Assembly: GCF_025857195.1 (NCBI RefSeq)
Contig: NZ_CP109787.1
Coordinates: 6,001 to 70,000, forward strand
Direction of reading: 5' to 3'
Origin: Leisingera thetidis
Lineage (GTDB): Bacteria; Pseudomonadota; Alphaproteobacteria; Rhodobacterales; Rhodobacteraceae
Length of the DNA stretch: 64,000 nt
Positions 54,688 to 63,533 of this stretch are shown piece after piece. The notes under the pieces are model-generated. The model saw only the letters and a program-made list of their open reading frames with translations, was not told the DNA's origin and did no database searches. The position numbers and the translations under genes were made by a program. How positions within the stretch are numbered: the stretch's first letter is position 1; each line of letters starts with the position of its first letter.

Positions 54688-54719
54688 TGGGTGTCCCGTT
54701 CTTCAGTGGCTTTTATTCC

Positions 54720-54770
54720 GACTGAAATAGTCAATTAAAGGAATTTCCGAAGGATGCAATGAATTTCCGA
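54720..54770 (-). promoter_or_regulatory. Candidate iron-responsive operator region upstream of the ferric-binding protein gene
   Basis: The dyad GACTGAAATAGTC is at 54720-54732. GGAATTTCCGA is at 54740-54750 and TGAATTTCCGA at 54760-54770, exactly 20 bases apart, so on the same face of the helix. The same two motifs occur upstream of the ferric permease gene. The rest of the gap up to 55014 holds no gene or signal I can support. Confidence 0.55.
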
Positions 54771-55014
54771 CAAAAGAGATCGGATAATTTGCCGCGACGA
54801 TGCATGGGGGCTTCGGAAACCATACCGGACCCAGGCCGCTGCTGTTGGGGCGCGATACCGGGTCTGCCAGGAAACGGTTAGCTTCGCCGGCCCGTCGCCG
54901 GTCTTCTGGCGGATCCACGCCCGAGGCCGCCAAGCATCGCCCGGCGTCAGCCGGTGGATCCGCGGGCGCAGGAGTGTGTCATTTTCTTTTGATCGGGAAA
55001 CATCGGCGCCAAAC

Positions 55015-55045
55015 GAAAAAAAACCGCATCGGATGATGCGGTTTT
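55015..55045 (-). terminator. rpmJ intrinsic terminator
   Basis: On the minus strand AAAACCGCATC and GATGCGGTTTTTTTT form a stem with a 2-3 base centre and an eight-T run, about 25 bases after the rpmJ stop. Confidence 0.9.
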
Positions 55046-55067
55046 CTGCGTGTCGCTGTGTCGGATC

Positions 55068-55193
55068 TTAACCCTGGCGCGCTTTGAACTTGCGCTGGGT
55101 CTTGTTGATCACGTAGACGCGGCCCTTGCGGCGCACTACCCGGCAGTCGCGGTGCCGGTTCTTCAGCGAACGGAGCGAGTTCTTGACCTTCAT
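55068..55193 (-). CDS. rpmJ: 50S ribosomal protein L36
   Basis: A 41-residue protein, [20 protein letters not shown] continuing [21 protein letters not shown]. It is the zinc-independent (C-minus) form: only one cysteine remains of the four zinc ligands found in the C-plus form, and an NKTQ segment stands where the second pair would be. This is the usual alphaproteobacterial version. The ATG at 55193 follows GGAGAGA; a longer frame into the tRNA gene is not credible. Confidence 0.95.
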   Translation of the reverse strand: MKVKNSLRSLKNRHRDCRVVRRKGRVYVINKTQRKFKARQG

Positions 55194-55271
55194 GGTCTCT
55201 CTCCTTGTCTGCGGCGCGAACCAGCGCCTGGGTTGCGGGTGCCTTGGCCGTGGCCCGGGCAGTGAATGGAA

Positions 55272-55346
55272 TGGTGGGCGATACAAGGATCGAACTTGTG
55301 ACCCCTTCGATGTCAACGAAGTGCTCTACCGCTGAGCTAATCGCCC
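55272..55346 (-). tRNA. tRNA-Val(GAC)
   Basis: On the minus strand the cloverleaf reads GGGCGAT (acceptor), GCTCAGCGGTAGAGC (D arm), CTTCGTTGACATCGAAG (anticodon arm, anticodon GAC), GGGTC (variable loop), ACAAGTTCGATCCTTGT (T arm) and ATCGCCC (acceptor). The 3' ACCA is encoded. All stems pair. It lies 78 bases upstream of rpmJ in the same direction. Confidence 0.95.
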
Positions 55347-55508
55347 ACTCTGGCCTGCGCGCCATCCGGCCCCTTAGAAGTGCAAGGGGCGCGGGGTGCC
55401 GCGCCGGTGAAGGGGTCTATAAATAGAGTCGCAGACGGGTGCAAGAGCTTTTGACCGCAGAAATTTCCGCTCTATGCTGTTTCTTGCAAAAGAAGCACCG
55501 GAGCAAGG

Positions 55509-56369
55509 ATGCCTGATACAGCGTTTTCCGTGAACTTGCCGCAGAAACTGGCGTCAGCCGTGGTTTTTGCCTCTCCGCACAGCGGTACCGACTACACCGA
55601 TTCCTTTCTGGCCCAGTCGATTCTGGGGCGGAAAGTGATCCGCAGCTCGGAAGACGCCTTTGTCGACCGGCTGTTTGCGGCCGCGCCGGATTTCGGCGCG
55701 CCGCTGCTGACGGCGGTCAAGCCGCGCGCCTATCTGGATCTGAACCGCTCACCGGATGAACTGGATCCGGCGGTGATCGAAGGGGTGCAGCGGCGCGGGC
55801 AGAACCCGCGGGTGGCATCTGGCCTGGGTGTCATTCCCCGGGTGGTGGCGAATGGGCGTGCAATCTATCGCGGCAAGCTGACGCTGGCTGAGGCGGAACA
55901 GCGGATCAGGTGCTGCTGGCATCCCTATCATAAGGCGCTGAAGGGGCTTCTGGATCAGGCACACCGGCAGTTCGGGCAGGCGATTCTGGTGGATTGCCAC
56001 TCGATGCCGCATGAAGCGGTCGATACGATGGCGCCCTGCGGTTCCGGCAAGCCCGAGGTGGTGCTGGGCGACCGGTTTGGCGCTGCGGCCGACAACAGCA
56101 TAGTGGACCGGATAGAGGCAGCCTTTGCCGCGGCCGGATTGAGGGTTGCCCGCAATACGCCCTTTGCCGGTGCCTATATAGCGCAGACTTATGGCCGCCC
56201 GTCGCGGCGCCAGCACGCGGTCCAGATCGAGATCGACCGGGCGCTTTACATGGATGAAGCCAATGTCTGCCCCAACGCGAATTTCGAACCTTTGCAGCAG
56301 CTGCTGCGCCAGGTGATCGCCGAGATTGCGATGATCGGGCGTGAAGAGATGCCGCTGGCGGCGGAGTGA
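55509..56369 (+). CDS. N-formylglutamate amidohydrolase family protein
   Basis: A 286-residue protein of the HutG2/FGase family. Zinc-site motifs are FASPHSGTDYTDSF, YLDLNRSPDELDP, ILVDCHSMPHE and HAVQIEIDRALYMDE. N-formylglutamate amidohydrolase yields glutamate and formate in histidine degradation, but no hut genes are nearby, so the substrate may be another N-acyl amino acid. The stop is 19 bases from the convergent dinB stop. Confidence 0.87.
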   Translation: MPDTAFSVNLPQKLASAVVFASPHSGTDYTDSFLAQSILGRKVIRSSEDAFVDRLFAAAPDFGAPLLTAVKPRAYLDLNRSPDELDPAVIEGVQRRGQNPRVASGLGVIPRVVANGRAIYRGKLTLAEAEQRIRCCWHPYHKALKGLLDQAHRQFGQAILVDCHSMPHEAVDTMAPCGSGKPEVVLGDRFGAAADNSIVDRIEAAFAAAGLRVARNTPFAGAYIAQTYGRPSRRQHAVQIEIDRALYMDEANVCPNANFEPLQQLLRQVIAEIAMIGREEMPLAAE

Positions 56370-56388
56370 AAAGGAACCGGTCTGTCGC

Positions 56389-57642
56389 TCAGCGCAGTGC
56401 GCGGCCTTTCAGGATCGCCCCCTCCCCAAACCGCTTGCGGATCGCGTCGGTGGCGCGTTCCGCTTTGGCCCGTTTGCCTGCCTGGGGATCCAAAAGGTCG
56501 CCGGTCTCGTCGGCTTGCGATTCGGGCACCAGATCAGAGATGCCGCAGCCCAGCAGCCGGTAGGGGCCTTCATTGCCGACCTGGCCAAGCAAATTTCGGG
56601 CGGTACGGTAGATCCGGTCAGCGATTTGCGTGGGACTGTGCAGTGTTACCCGCCGGGTCAGTGCGGAATGGTTGGCGCGCTTCAGCTTGAGGGTGACAAC
56701 CCGGCCTGCCAGCTCGCGCGCCTTGGCGCGGTCCGAAACCTTCTCGGCCAGCCGCCACAAGTGGCCGTCGAGCACCTCCAGGCAGGCAGTATCCTCGAAG
56801 AAAGTGGTTTCGTTGGAGATCGATTTGATCGGGGCGTGGGCCGACACCCGCCGCCGGTCCTGGCCGCGGGCAAGGTGCCAGAGACGGTCGCCCATCGAAC
56901 CGAAACGGCTGTGCAGCGCGTCCCGGTCCCAGCGCAGCAAATCCGAAAACGTGCGGATGCCGGCCTTGTCCAGGCTGGCCTGGGCGGCCGGCCCGATGCC
57001 CCAGATCAGGCGCACCGGTTTTTCGCGCAGAAAGTCATTCGTCTCTGCCTTGCCGATCACCGAAAATCCGCGTGGCTTGTCGAGGTCTGAGGCGACCTTG
57101 GCCAGGAACTTGTTGTGGGAAAGACCGATGGAGCCGGTGACGCCCAATTCGTCTTTCATGCGTTTGACCAGCCGGGCGAGCATGACAGCGGGCGGCATCC
57201 CGTGCAGCTTTTCGGTACCGCCAAGATCCATGAAGGCCTCATCCAGCGACAATGGCTCCACCTCCGGGGTGAGTTCATTCATCATTTTCCGGATTTCGCG
57301 GCTGACCTCGGCGTAGACGTTCATCCGCGGCTTGATCACGACCGCATCAGGGCACAGTTTCAGCGCCTGGAACATCGGCATGGCGGAGCGCACCCCGCGG
57401 ATACGGGCGACATAACAGGCGGTGGAGACCACCCCGCGCTTGCCTCCGCCGATGATCACCGGTTTGGCGGCAAGCTCCGGGTTGCCGCGTTTTTCGACGC
57501 TGGCATAAAAGGCGTCGCAGTCCATGTGCGCGATGGTGAGGGAAAATAGCTCCGCATGCGTCTTGATCCGCGGGCTGCCGCAATGAGGGCAGCGCCGGGC
57601 GGGGGGGATCTGGTTCAGGCAGTCTCGGCAGAGGGCATGCAT
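56389..57642 (-). CDS. dinB: DNA polymerase IV with N-terminal zinc-ribbon-like extension
   Basis: A 417-residue Y-family polymerase for translesion synthesis. The palm aspartate region reads AHMDCDAFYASVEKRGNP, followed by STACYVARIRGVRSAMP and PLSLDEAFMDLGG, and the thumb and little-finger domains are complete. The first 35 residues, MHALCRDCLN..RRCPHCGS, hold two CxxC pairs and look like a zinc ribbon, absent from E. coli DinB. The ATG at 57642 was chosen because the cysteine motif follows directly. Confidence 0.93.
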   Translation of the reverse strand: MHALCRDCLNQIPPARRCPHCGSPRIKTHAELFSLTIAHMDCDAFYASVEKRGNPELAAKPVIIGGGKRGVVSTACYVARIRGVRSAMPMFQALKLCPDAVVIKPRMNVYAEVSREIRKMMNELTPEVEPLSLDEAFMDLGGTEKLHGMPPAVMLARLVKRMKDELGVTGSIGLSHNKFLAKVASDLDKPRGFSVIGKAETNDFLREKPVRLIWGIGPAAQASLDKAGIRTFSDLLRWDRDALHSRFGSMGDRLWHLARGQDRRRVSAHAPIKSISNETTFFEDTACLEVLDGHLWRLAEKVSDRAKARELAGRVVTLKLKRANHSALTRRVTLHSPTQIADRIYRTARNLLGQVGNEGPYRLLGCGISDLVPESQADETGDLLDPQAGKRAKAERATDAIRKRFGEGAILKGRALR

Positions 57643-57730
57643 GGGTGCGGGCAGCTGATTTCGTGGATGGCCAGTGTAGCTTGCGGCTGAGGGCTTGTCT
57701 TTAGCGCGGCAGGCGGCCAAGTGACAGATC

Positions 57731-58153
57731 ATGGCATTTGCAAAACACGATTTTTCCGGCGCAAAGCTGGCTCTGTTTCTGGGCGGGGACCTGCTGGTTA
57801 TCCTGCGCGATGATAAGCAGGAGATTCCCTATCCCGGGCATTGGGACCTGCCGGGCGGCGGCCGGGAAGGCGGGGAAAGCCCAGAGGCCTGTGCGCTGCG
57901 GGAAACCCGGGAGGAAGTTGGACTGGAGCTGCCGCCGCAGGTGCTGGTCTGGTCAAAAGCGTTTCAACGCCCGCATGGGCAGGTCTGGTTTTTCGCTGCA
58001 CATCTCCCCGCCGCGGCGGCTGGCCGGATCCGGTTCGGGGATGAGGGGCAGGGATGGGCACTGATGGCGCCGGAGGCCTATTGCGCGCATCCTTTGGCAG
58101 TGCCGCATTTTGCAGAACGCCTGCAGGAATACCTTGCGGTGTGGCGGGGCTGA
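57731..58153 (+). CDS. Nudix hydrolase
   Basis: A 140-residue Nudix protein. The Nudix box GGGREGGESPEACALRETREEVGLEL (G-x5-E-x7-REUxEExGU) is complete at about residues 42-65, preceded by YPGHWDLPGG. It hydrolyses a nucleoside diphosphate linked to another moiety; the substrate is unknown. It is divergent from dinB (88-base gap), which may hint at nucleotide-pool cleaning, but this is inference. Confidence 0.88.
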   Translation: MAFAKHDFSGAKLALFLGGDLLVILRDDKQEIPYPGHWDLPGGGREGGESPEACALRETREEVGLELPPQVLVWSKAFQRPHGQVWFFAAHLPAAAAGRIRFGDEGQGWALMAPEAYCAHPLAVPHFAERLQEYLAVWRG

Positions 58154-58531
58154 CAGGGGGCTGGAAAGAAAGATCCCCCGCTGGTTGGCGGGGGGAGGTG
58201 ACGGACCTCAGGAAGAAAAGCCCGTCTGGGGAGTGTCTCAAGTCCAGAATCGCCCACCCGCCTGTGTTTCGCAAAGTTTGCAGGACCGGGCGGGGTCTGC
58301 GGGTTTTTCAGGTGTGCCTTTTCGGGCACAGGACGATTTGGCGCAGAGTTTCGGACCATGGCGGGTTTCGCCAGCGAAAAGAGGATCTTGACGTGGCGTC
58401 ACCCCGGGCGCGCGCTTTGGCAGTGAGAAAAAGATGCCCTTGCCGCTCATTTTTATTTCTGCCTGTTTTTTAGGCAAGACGCTGTCTGGGCCAGCCACAG
58501 CGCAGGCGGGACCGGCAGGACCGGGGGCGTC
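58154..58531. other. Gene-free stretch between the Nudix gene and pyrF
   Basis: About 380 bases with no supportable gene. Weak hairpins are visible: CCCCGC/GCGGGG near 58178-58195, TGTGCC/GGCACA near 58314-58332, and TGCCT/AGGCA around a T-rich loop near 58459. None has a clean U tract outside the stem. Short open frames here lack ribosome-binding sites and recognisable motifs. Confidence 0.4.
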
Positions 58532-59266
58532 TCAGCCGCAGTTCGTCTGTTGGGGTTGCGTGGCAGCCAGCTCTGCCAGGATGGCCTCAGCTGCGGCGCG
58601 CGGGCTGTCTGCCTTCCAGATCGGGCGGCCGACAACGATGTGGTCGGCGCCATCACCAATGGCACGGGCGGGGGTGGCGACGCGCTTCTGGTCACCGAGG
58701 TCGGCACCTGCAGGACGGACGCCCGGGGTGACGATCAGCTTGCCTTCGGCCTCGGGCAGGGCGCGGATCAGCGCGGCCTCCTGCGGGCTGGCGATCACCC
58801 CGTCAGCGCCGGCGGCAAAGGCGTTGCCGGCCCGCTCCAGGACCAGCTCCTGCACCGCGCCGTCCTTGATCAGTGCGCCGTCCAGATCCTGTCGGTCGAG
58901 CGAGGTGAGGATGGTGACGGCAAGAATCTTGAGGTCCTTGCCCGCCGCGCCTTCTTTAGCGGCGCGCACCACGTAGGGGTCGCCATGCACGGTGAGGAAG
59001 TCGAGATCAAACTGCGCCAGGCCGCGCACCGCGTTTTCCACGGTGGCGCCGATGTCGAACAGCTTCATGTCGAGGAAGATGCGCTTGCCGTGCTCCTGCT
59101 TCAGCTCATTGGCCAGCGCCAGCCCACCGCCGGTGAGCATGCCGAGGCCGATCTTGTAGAAGGAGACCGCATCGCCCAGCTGTTCGGCCAGCTTCAGCCC
59201 GTCCAGCGCGTTGGGGACGTCCATGGCAACAATCAGGCGGTCGTCGGCGCGCGGGGTTTGGGTCAT
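58532..59266 (-). CDS. pyrF: Orotidine-5'-phosphate decarboxylase
   Basis: A 244-residue TIM-barrel enzyme that decarboxylates OMP to UMP, the last step of pyrimidine synthesis. The catalytic Lys/Asp array is FLDMKLFDIGATVENA at about residues 64-79. DRLIVAMDVPNALDGL opens the barrel, and VTPGVRPAGADLGDQKRVATP with HIVVGRPIWKADSP forms the phosphate site. Length is normal. Confidence 0.96.
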   Translation of the reverse strand: MTQTPRADDRLIVAMDVPNALDGLKLAEQLGDAVSFYKIGLGMLTGGGLALANELKQEHGKRIFLDMKLFDIGATVENAVRGLAQFDLDFLTVHGDPYVVRAAKEGAAGKDLKILAVTILTSLDRQDLDGALIKDGAVQELVLERAGNAFAAGADGVIASPQEAALIRALPEAEGKLIVTPGVRPAGADLGDQKRVATPARAIGDGADHIVVGRPIWKADSPRAAAEAILAELAATQPQQTNCG

Positions 59267-59373
59267 GGGGCGGTCCTTTTGCAGCGGGTGTGGCGTGAAA
59301 CTGGCGTTTCATACGCAAGGGGGGCCTGTTCGGCAAGGTGTGGATGCGGTGGTGGGCGCTCCCGCATCTGAAG

Positions 59374-59390
59374 ATGCCCCTAAGGGGCAT
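59374..59390. repeat. ATGCCCC palindrome in the pyrF-clpB gap
   Basis: ATGCCCC-TAA-GGGGCAT is a perfect 7-bp inverted repeat. A second GC-rich inverted repeat (CGCCGCGCG/CGCGCGGCG) lies about 20 bases further on. They occupy the intergenic region between divergent pyrF and clpB, upstream of the clpB heat-shock-like promoter. Role unknown. Confidence 0.5.
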
Positions 59391-59510
59391 ATTACAGATT
59401 TTGGGCCCGGCGCCGCGCGGGCGCGCGGCGCGGTTGCGCAAGGCGGCTGCCGGCAAGACACAAAGTTGACGCAGGTCAGGGATTTGCTCACCTTTTGCGC
59501 GCAGAATGGG

Positions 59511-59537
59511 TTGAAGCGGCGGGATCGCTTCCCAAAT
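59511..59537 (+). promoter_or_regulatory. Candidate RpoH (sigma-32) promoter of clpB
   Basis: TTGAAG at 59511-59516 and CCCAAAT at 59531-59537 are separated by 14 bases. This resembles the heat-shock sigma consensus (CTTGAA, 11-15 bases, CCCATnT). It lies about 80 bases before the clpB start, the expected position for a chaperone known to be RpoH-dependent in proteobacteria. Confidence 0.55.
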
Positions 59538-59615
59538 TGAACCTTGAGGCCCGGACCGGGGCGTGCCGCCTAGCGGGCGCTGCCAAACATCGGGCGCTTG
59601 AAAAAGGAGAGCAAG

Positions 59616-62234
59616 ATGGACTTGAACAAGTTCACTGAGCGTGCACGCGGATTCGTGCAGGCGGCGCAGACCATTGCGATGCGCGAGGGGCACCAGCGGC
59701 TGGTGCCGGAGCATATTCTGAAAGCACTGATGGATGACGATCAGGGGCTGGCGAGCAACCTGATCTCCCGGGCGGGCGGCGCGCCTGCGCGCGTGGCTGA
59801 GGCAGTTGAAGCTGCGGTTGCCAAGCAGCCCAAGGTGAGCGGCGATGCGGCGCAGATTTATTTGGACGGCCAGACCGCCAAGGTGCTGGATGAGGCCGCA
59901 AAGATTGCGGAGAAGGCGGGCGACAGCTTTGTGCCGGTTGAACGGCTGCTGATGGCGCTGTGCATGGTGAAATCCAAGGCCAAGGACGCCTTGGAAGCCG
60001 GAGCCGTGTCCGCGCAGAAGCTGAATGAGGCGATCAACGATATCCGCAAGGGGCGCACGGCGGATTCCGCAACGGCCGAGGAAGGCTATGACGCGCTGAA
60101 GAAATACGCCCGCGATCTGACAGAGGCAGCCCGCGAGGGCAAGATCGACCCGATCATCGGGCGTGACGAGGAAATCCGCCGCTCGATGCAGGTGCTGAGC
60201 CGCCGGACCAAGAACAATCCCGTTCTGATCGGTGAGCCGGGCGTGGGCAAGACCGCGATTGCCGAGGGCATGGCGCTGCGCATCATCAATGGCGATGTGC
60301 CCGAATCCCTGCGCGACAAGAAGCTGCTGTCGCTGGACATGGGCGCGCTTATTGCCGGAGCGAAATACCGCGGCGAATTCGAAGAGCGTCTGAAGGCGGT
60401 TCTGACCGAGGTGACTGAGGCCGCGGGCGAGATCATCCTGTTCATCGACGAGATGCATACGCTGGTCGGCGCCGGTAAATCCGACGGCGCCATGGATGCG
60501 GCCAACCTGATCAAACCGGCTCTGGCGCGCGGCGAGCTGCATTGCGTTGGCGCGACAACGCTGGATGAATACCGTAAATATGTGGAGAAGGACGCAGCCC
60601 TGGCTCGACGCTTCCAGCCGGTGATGGTAACGGAGCCGACGGTTGAGGACACCGTCTCGATCCTGCGCGGAATCAAGGAGAAGTACGAGCTGCACCATGG
60701 GGTGCGCATCGCCGATGCGGCCTTGGTGGCAGCGGCGACTCTGTCGAACCGCTATATCACCGACCGCTTCCTGCCGGACAAGGCGATCGACCTGGTGGAC
60801 GAAGCCGCCGCGCGGCTGCGGATGCAGGTGGATTCGAAACCGGAAGAGCTGGATGCGCTGGACCGGCAGATCCTGCAGATGCAGATCGAGGAAGAGGCGC
60901 TGAAGCTGGAAGACGACGCAGCCTCCAAGGGCCGGCTGGAGAAGCTTCAGAAGGAACTGGCTGAACTGCAGGAGCAGTCTGCCGAGATGACCGCGCAGTG
61001 GCAGTCGGAGCGGGACAAGCTGGCCTCGGCCCGCGACTTGAAAGAGCAGCTGGACCGCGCCCGTGCCGAGCTCGACATCGCCAAGCGGGAGGGCAACCTC
61101 GCCAAAGCCGGGGAACTGTCCTATGGCGTCATTCCCGGGCTGGAGAAGCAGCTGGCGGACGCCGAGAAACAGGAAGAGAAGGGGCTGATGGTCGAGGAGG
61201 CCGTGAGGCCCGAGCAGATCGCCGCGGTGGTTGAGCGCTGGACCGGCATTCCGACCTCCAAGATGCTGGAGGGGGAACGCGAGAAGCTGTTGCGCATGGA
61301 GGATGAGCTGCACCGCCGGGTGATCGGCCAGAATGCTGCCGTGACCGCGGTAGCTAATGCGGTGCGCCGGGCGCGGGCCGGCCTCAATGACGAGAACCGG
61401 CCGCTGGGCTCCTTCCTGTTCCTCGGGCCGACCGGCGTCGGCAAGACTGAGCTGACCAAGGCGGTTGCCGGCTTCCTGTTCGACGATGAGCACGCGATGG
61501 TGCGCGTCGACATGTCGGAGTTCATGGAGAAACACTCGGTCGCCCGTCTGATCGGTGCGCCGCCGGGCTATGTCGGATATGACGAGGGCGGGGTGCTGAC
61601 TGAGGCTGTGCGCCGCCGGCCCTATCAGGTGGTGCTGTTCGACGAGGTCGAGAAGGCGCATCCGGATGTGTTCAATGTGCTGTTGCAGGTTCTGGATGAT
61701 GGCGTTCTGACCGATGGCCAGGGCCGTACCGTGGACTTCAAGCAAACGCTGATCATCCTCACGTCGAATCTCGGCGCGCAGGCGCTCAGCCAGCTGCCGG
61801 ACGGTGCCGATGCCTCGGAGGCCAAGCGCGACGTGATGGACGCGGTGCGCGCCCATTTCCGGCCCGAGTTCCTGAATCGTCTGGATGAGACCATCATTTT
61901 CGACCGCCTGAACCGCAAGGACATGGACGGCATAGTCGAAATTCAGCTGGCCCGGCTGCTCAAGCGGCTCGCGGCGCGCAACATCGCCTTGGAGCTGGAC
62001 GCGGCAGCCAAGACCTGGCTGGCGGATGAAGGTTATGACCCGGTGTTCGGCGCACGTCCCCTGAAGCGGGTGATTCAGCGTGCATTGCAGAACCCGCTTG
62101 CCGAAGCCCTGCTGGGCGGTGAGATCAGGGACGGCCATACCGTTCCGGTCACAGCTGGCAGCGAGGGGCTGATCATCGGTGACCGTCTGGGGACGTCAGA
62201 GAGGCCCAGACCCGACGATGCCGTGGTGCATTGA
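59616..62234 (+). CDS. clpB: ATP-dependent disaggregase ClpB
   Basis: An 872-residue Hsp100 chaperone that dissolves protein aggregates with DnaK. The N-domain has Clp repeats ([14 protein letters not shown]). AAA-1 shows [13 protein letters not shown] and [14 protein letters not shown]. The coiled-coil middle domain (about 400-530) is full length, distinguishing ClpB from ClpA. AAA-2 shows [13 protein letters not shown] and [16 protein letters not shown]. The ATG at 59616 follows AAGGAGA. Confidence 0.97.
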   Translation: MDLNKFTERARGFVQAAQTIAMREGHQRLVPEHILKALMDDDQGLASNLISRAGGAPARVAEAVEAAVAKQPKVSGDAAQIYLDGQTAKVLDEAAKIAEKAGDSFVPVERLLMALCMVKSKAKDALEAGAVSAQKLNEAINDIRKGRTADSATAEEGYDALKKYARDLTEAAREGKIDPIIGRDEEIRRSMQVLSRRTKNNPVLIGEPGVGKTAIAEGMALRIINGDVPESLRDKKLLSLDMGALIAGAKYRGEFEERLKAVLTEVTEAAGEIILFIDEMHTLVGAGKSDGAMDAANLIKPALARGELHCVGATTLDEYRKYVEKDAALARRFQPVMVTEPTVEDTVSILRGIKEKYELHHGVRIADAALVAAATLSNRYITDRFLPDKAIDLVDEAAARLRMQVDSKPEELDALDRQILQMQIEEEALKLEDDAASKGRLEKLQKELAELQEQSAEMTAQWQSERDKLASARDLKEQLDRARAELDIAKREGNLAKAGELSYGVIPGLEKQLADAEKQEEKGLMVEEAVRPEQIAAVVERWTGIPTSKMLEGEREKLLRMEDELHRRVIGQNAAVTAVANAVRRARAGLNDENRPLGSFLFLGPTGVGKTELTKAVAGFLFDDEHAMVRVDMSEFMEKHSVARLIGAPPGYVGYDEGGVLTEAVRRRPYQVVLFDEVEKAHPDVFNVLLQVLDDGVLTDGQGRTVDFKQTLIILTSNLGAQALSQLPDGADASEAKRDVMDAVRAHFRPEFLNRLDETIIFDRLNRKDMDGIVEIQLARLLKRLAARNIALELDAAAKTWLADEGYDPVFGARPLKRVIQRALQNPLAEALLGGEIRDGHTVPVTAGSEGLIIGDRLGTSERPRPDDAVVH

Positions 62235-62250
62235 GAGGCGCAGAAAGAGG

Positions 62251-62279
62251 AAAGCCCGCCCGCGATGGCGGGCTTTTTA
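62251..62279 (+). terminator. clpB intrinsic terminator
   Basis: AAGCCCGCC and GGCGGGCTT pair perfectly around CGCGAT, followed by TTTAAT, 17 bases after the clpB stop. Confidence 0.9.
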
Positions 62280-62353
62280 ATATTAGATGCCGTCGGCAAC
62301 TTCAAAAGGCGCATCTGCCTTGCTCCGGATCGATGCTCTAGCACTTCCTCTAC

Positions 62354-62634
62354 AAAAATAGTTTTGATGAGATTGGAAGCTGACAGCGATTGTTCTTCCC
62401 TCAGGCGGCAGCGAATATCCAACCGACATTTAATGTTAGTGCTGCTACGAACGAACCTTTTTCCGTAGCCGCCAGTTTGAGTCGGGCGTCTGCGCGATCT
62501 TCATTGAGGGCTTAGTTGGCCGCCTGCACAGCATTTTCAAAGGCCAACAATGTTGGCGTTAAATCGCGTACATGGATTTCACCATCGTTGAAGGGGTCTC
62601 CTTCAAAGGCAATCGCAAACCGGGCTTTTGTCAT
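62354..62634 (-). pseudogene. Decayed remnant of a hypothetical-protein gene
   Basis: On the minus strand GGGAGG precedes an ATG at 62634, opening MTKARFAIAFEGDPFNDGE, then IHVRDLTPTLLAFENAVQAAN, then a TAA (62512-62514). The same frame continues with sensible protein, ALNEDRADARLKLAATEKGS, to a TGA at 62401, and a shifted frame then gives SLSASNLIKTIF. The pattern (RFxIxFEG, VRDLxPxLLA, AN.xLNxDRA, KGSF) resembles the N-terminus of a roughly 300-residue hypothetical family I recall from accessory regions; I cannot name it firmly. A nonsense codon, a frameshift and loss of the rest indicate a pseudogene. Confidence 0.6.
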
Positions 62635-62798
62635 TAGTCGCTGCCCTCCCTAATTTGAAACTATTCAATTATAGAGTGAGGTGTGTCTGCGAGACACCCT
62701 CAGCGCCTGTAGTTTGAAAGCTCTTTTTGATCAAGATGATGAGGAGCGTGGCTGTAGAAAACGTATGTTACGGCTGTTCTGAATCGCTTCCAAATCGT

Positions 62799-62859
62799 CC
62801 GGGCCTTTGGCCCGGGCCAGCGCCTGACCCCGAGGGTCGGGCGCTGGCGGCGCATTTTT
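62799..62859. terminator. Double palindrome and terminator-like hairpin
   Basis: CCGGGCC-TTT-GGCCCGG (62799-62815) is followed at once by CCAGCGCCTGACCC pairing with GGGTCGGGCGCTGG (62817-62847, one G-U) and then ATTTTTT. The second hairpin is a strong plus-strand terminator; the paired arrangement looks like a REP-type intergenic palindrome. The rest of the 62280-62883 gap outside the decayed gene shows nothing else. Confidence 0.6.
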
Positions 62860-62883
62860 TACCGGACCTCTCTAGGGCAAGTC

Positions 62884-63447
62884 TTACTCCGCCGCCTCCT
62901 TGGCCATCCGCCGCTCATACTTCCGGCGCAGCACTTCCAGGCGCGGCTCCCAGTCATAGCGGGGGTCCTTGGTGGTGGCGGACCAATAGAGCTTGCCGCC
63001 ATAGCGCCAGGGATCGAGCACGATGCCGTCATAGATGCCGTCGCCCTTGGCGGCGATCACCGCGGTGCTGTGGTCGATGCGGAAATCACTTTTCGGTTCA
63101 GCAATGGCGCGCAGCATCGACAGGGTCTGGAAGTTTTCCTGATTGAGGCGGGCCTGCATGTCCTCAGCGTAATGCACGCAAACACCGCGCTCCTTTACGC
63201 CGCTGTTCACCAGCGTGTTATGGAGGATCGGCGAAGTGGTGACATTATACTGCTGTGCCAGCTGGGCTGAGTAGCTGTAGGCGATTTCCGCCGCGCGACG
63301 GGCTTCGGTCGGGTCCACCTCCGGGTCAAGGGATTGCAAGGCGCGTGCGAGTTCCTCGACATCGTTCTTGGTGGCTGTAGGGCCGGAGGAGCAGCCGGCC
63401 AGCGTGGCGGCGGCCAGCATCATTAAGGAAACAAGGAGGGATTTCAT
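62884..63447 (-). CDS. Predicted lipoprotein of unknown function
   Basis: A 187-residue protein with a lipoprotein signal, MKSLLVSLMMLAAATLAGC, with Cys at residue 19 as the lipidation site. The mature part has conserved-looking segments NDVEELARALQSLDPEVDP, GVKERGVCVHYAEDMQARL and IVLDPWRYGGKLYW, resembling a small papain-like/transglutaminase-like fold (C in GVCVHYAED, H in DHSTAV, D in VLDPW), but that is only a motif impression. The ATG at 63447 places the lipobox correctly. Confidence 0.7.
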   Translation of the reverse strand: MKSLLVSLMMLAAATLAGCSSGPTATKNDVEELARALQSLDPEVDPTEARRAAEIAYSYSAQLAQQYNVTTSPILHNTLVNSGVKERGVCVHYAEDMQARLNQENFQTLSMLRAIAEPKSDFRIDHSTAVIAAKGDGIYDGIVLDPWRYGGKLYWSATTKDPRYDWEPRLEVLRRKYERRMAKEAAE

Positions 63448-63533
63448 GCAGGTCTGCCCGGTGCTGTTTTCGTTTCCGGCCAGCATAATGAAGTCACTCC
63501 GGGCTTGCAGCGGGGAAATTTCGCGCAGGCGGC

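Noticed and set aside
55194..55316. Longer rpmJ product starting upstream
   Set aside because: It would translate part of the tRNA-Val gene; L36 is a fixed-size protein of about 41 residues.
59106..62138. 1010-codon open frame on the minus strand
   Set aside because: It lies wholly antisense to pyrF end and clpB, whose frames are unmistakable. Its product is rich in H, R, Q and L with no domain, a codon-bias shadow of a GC-rich gene.
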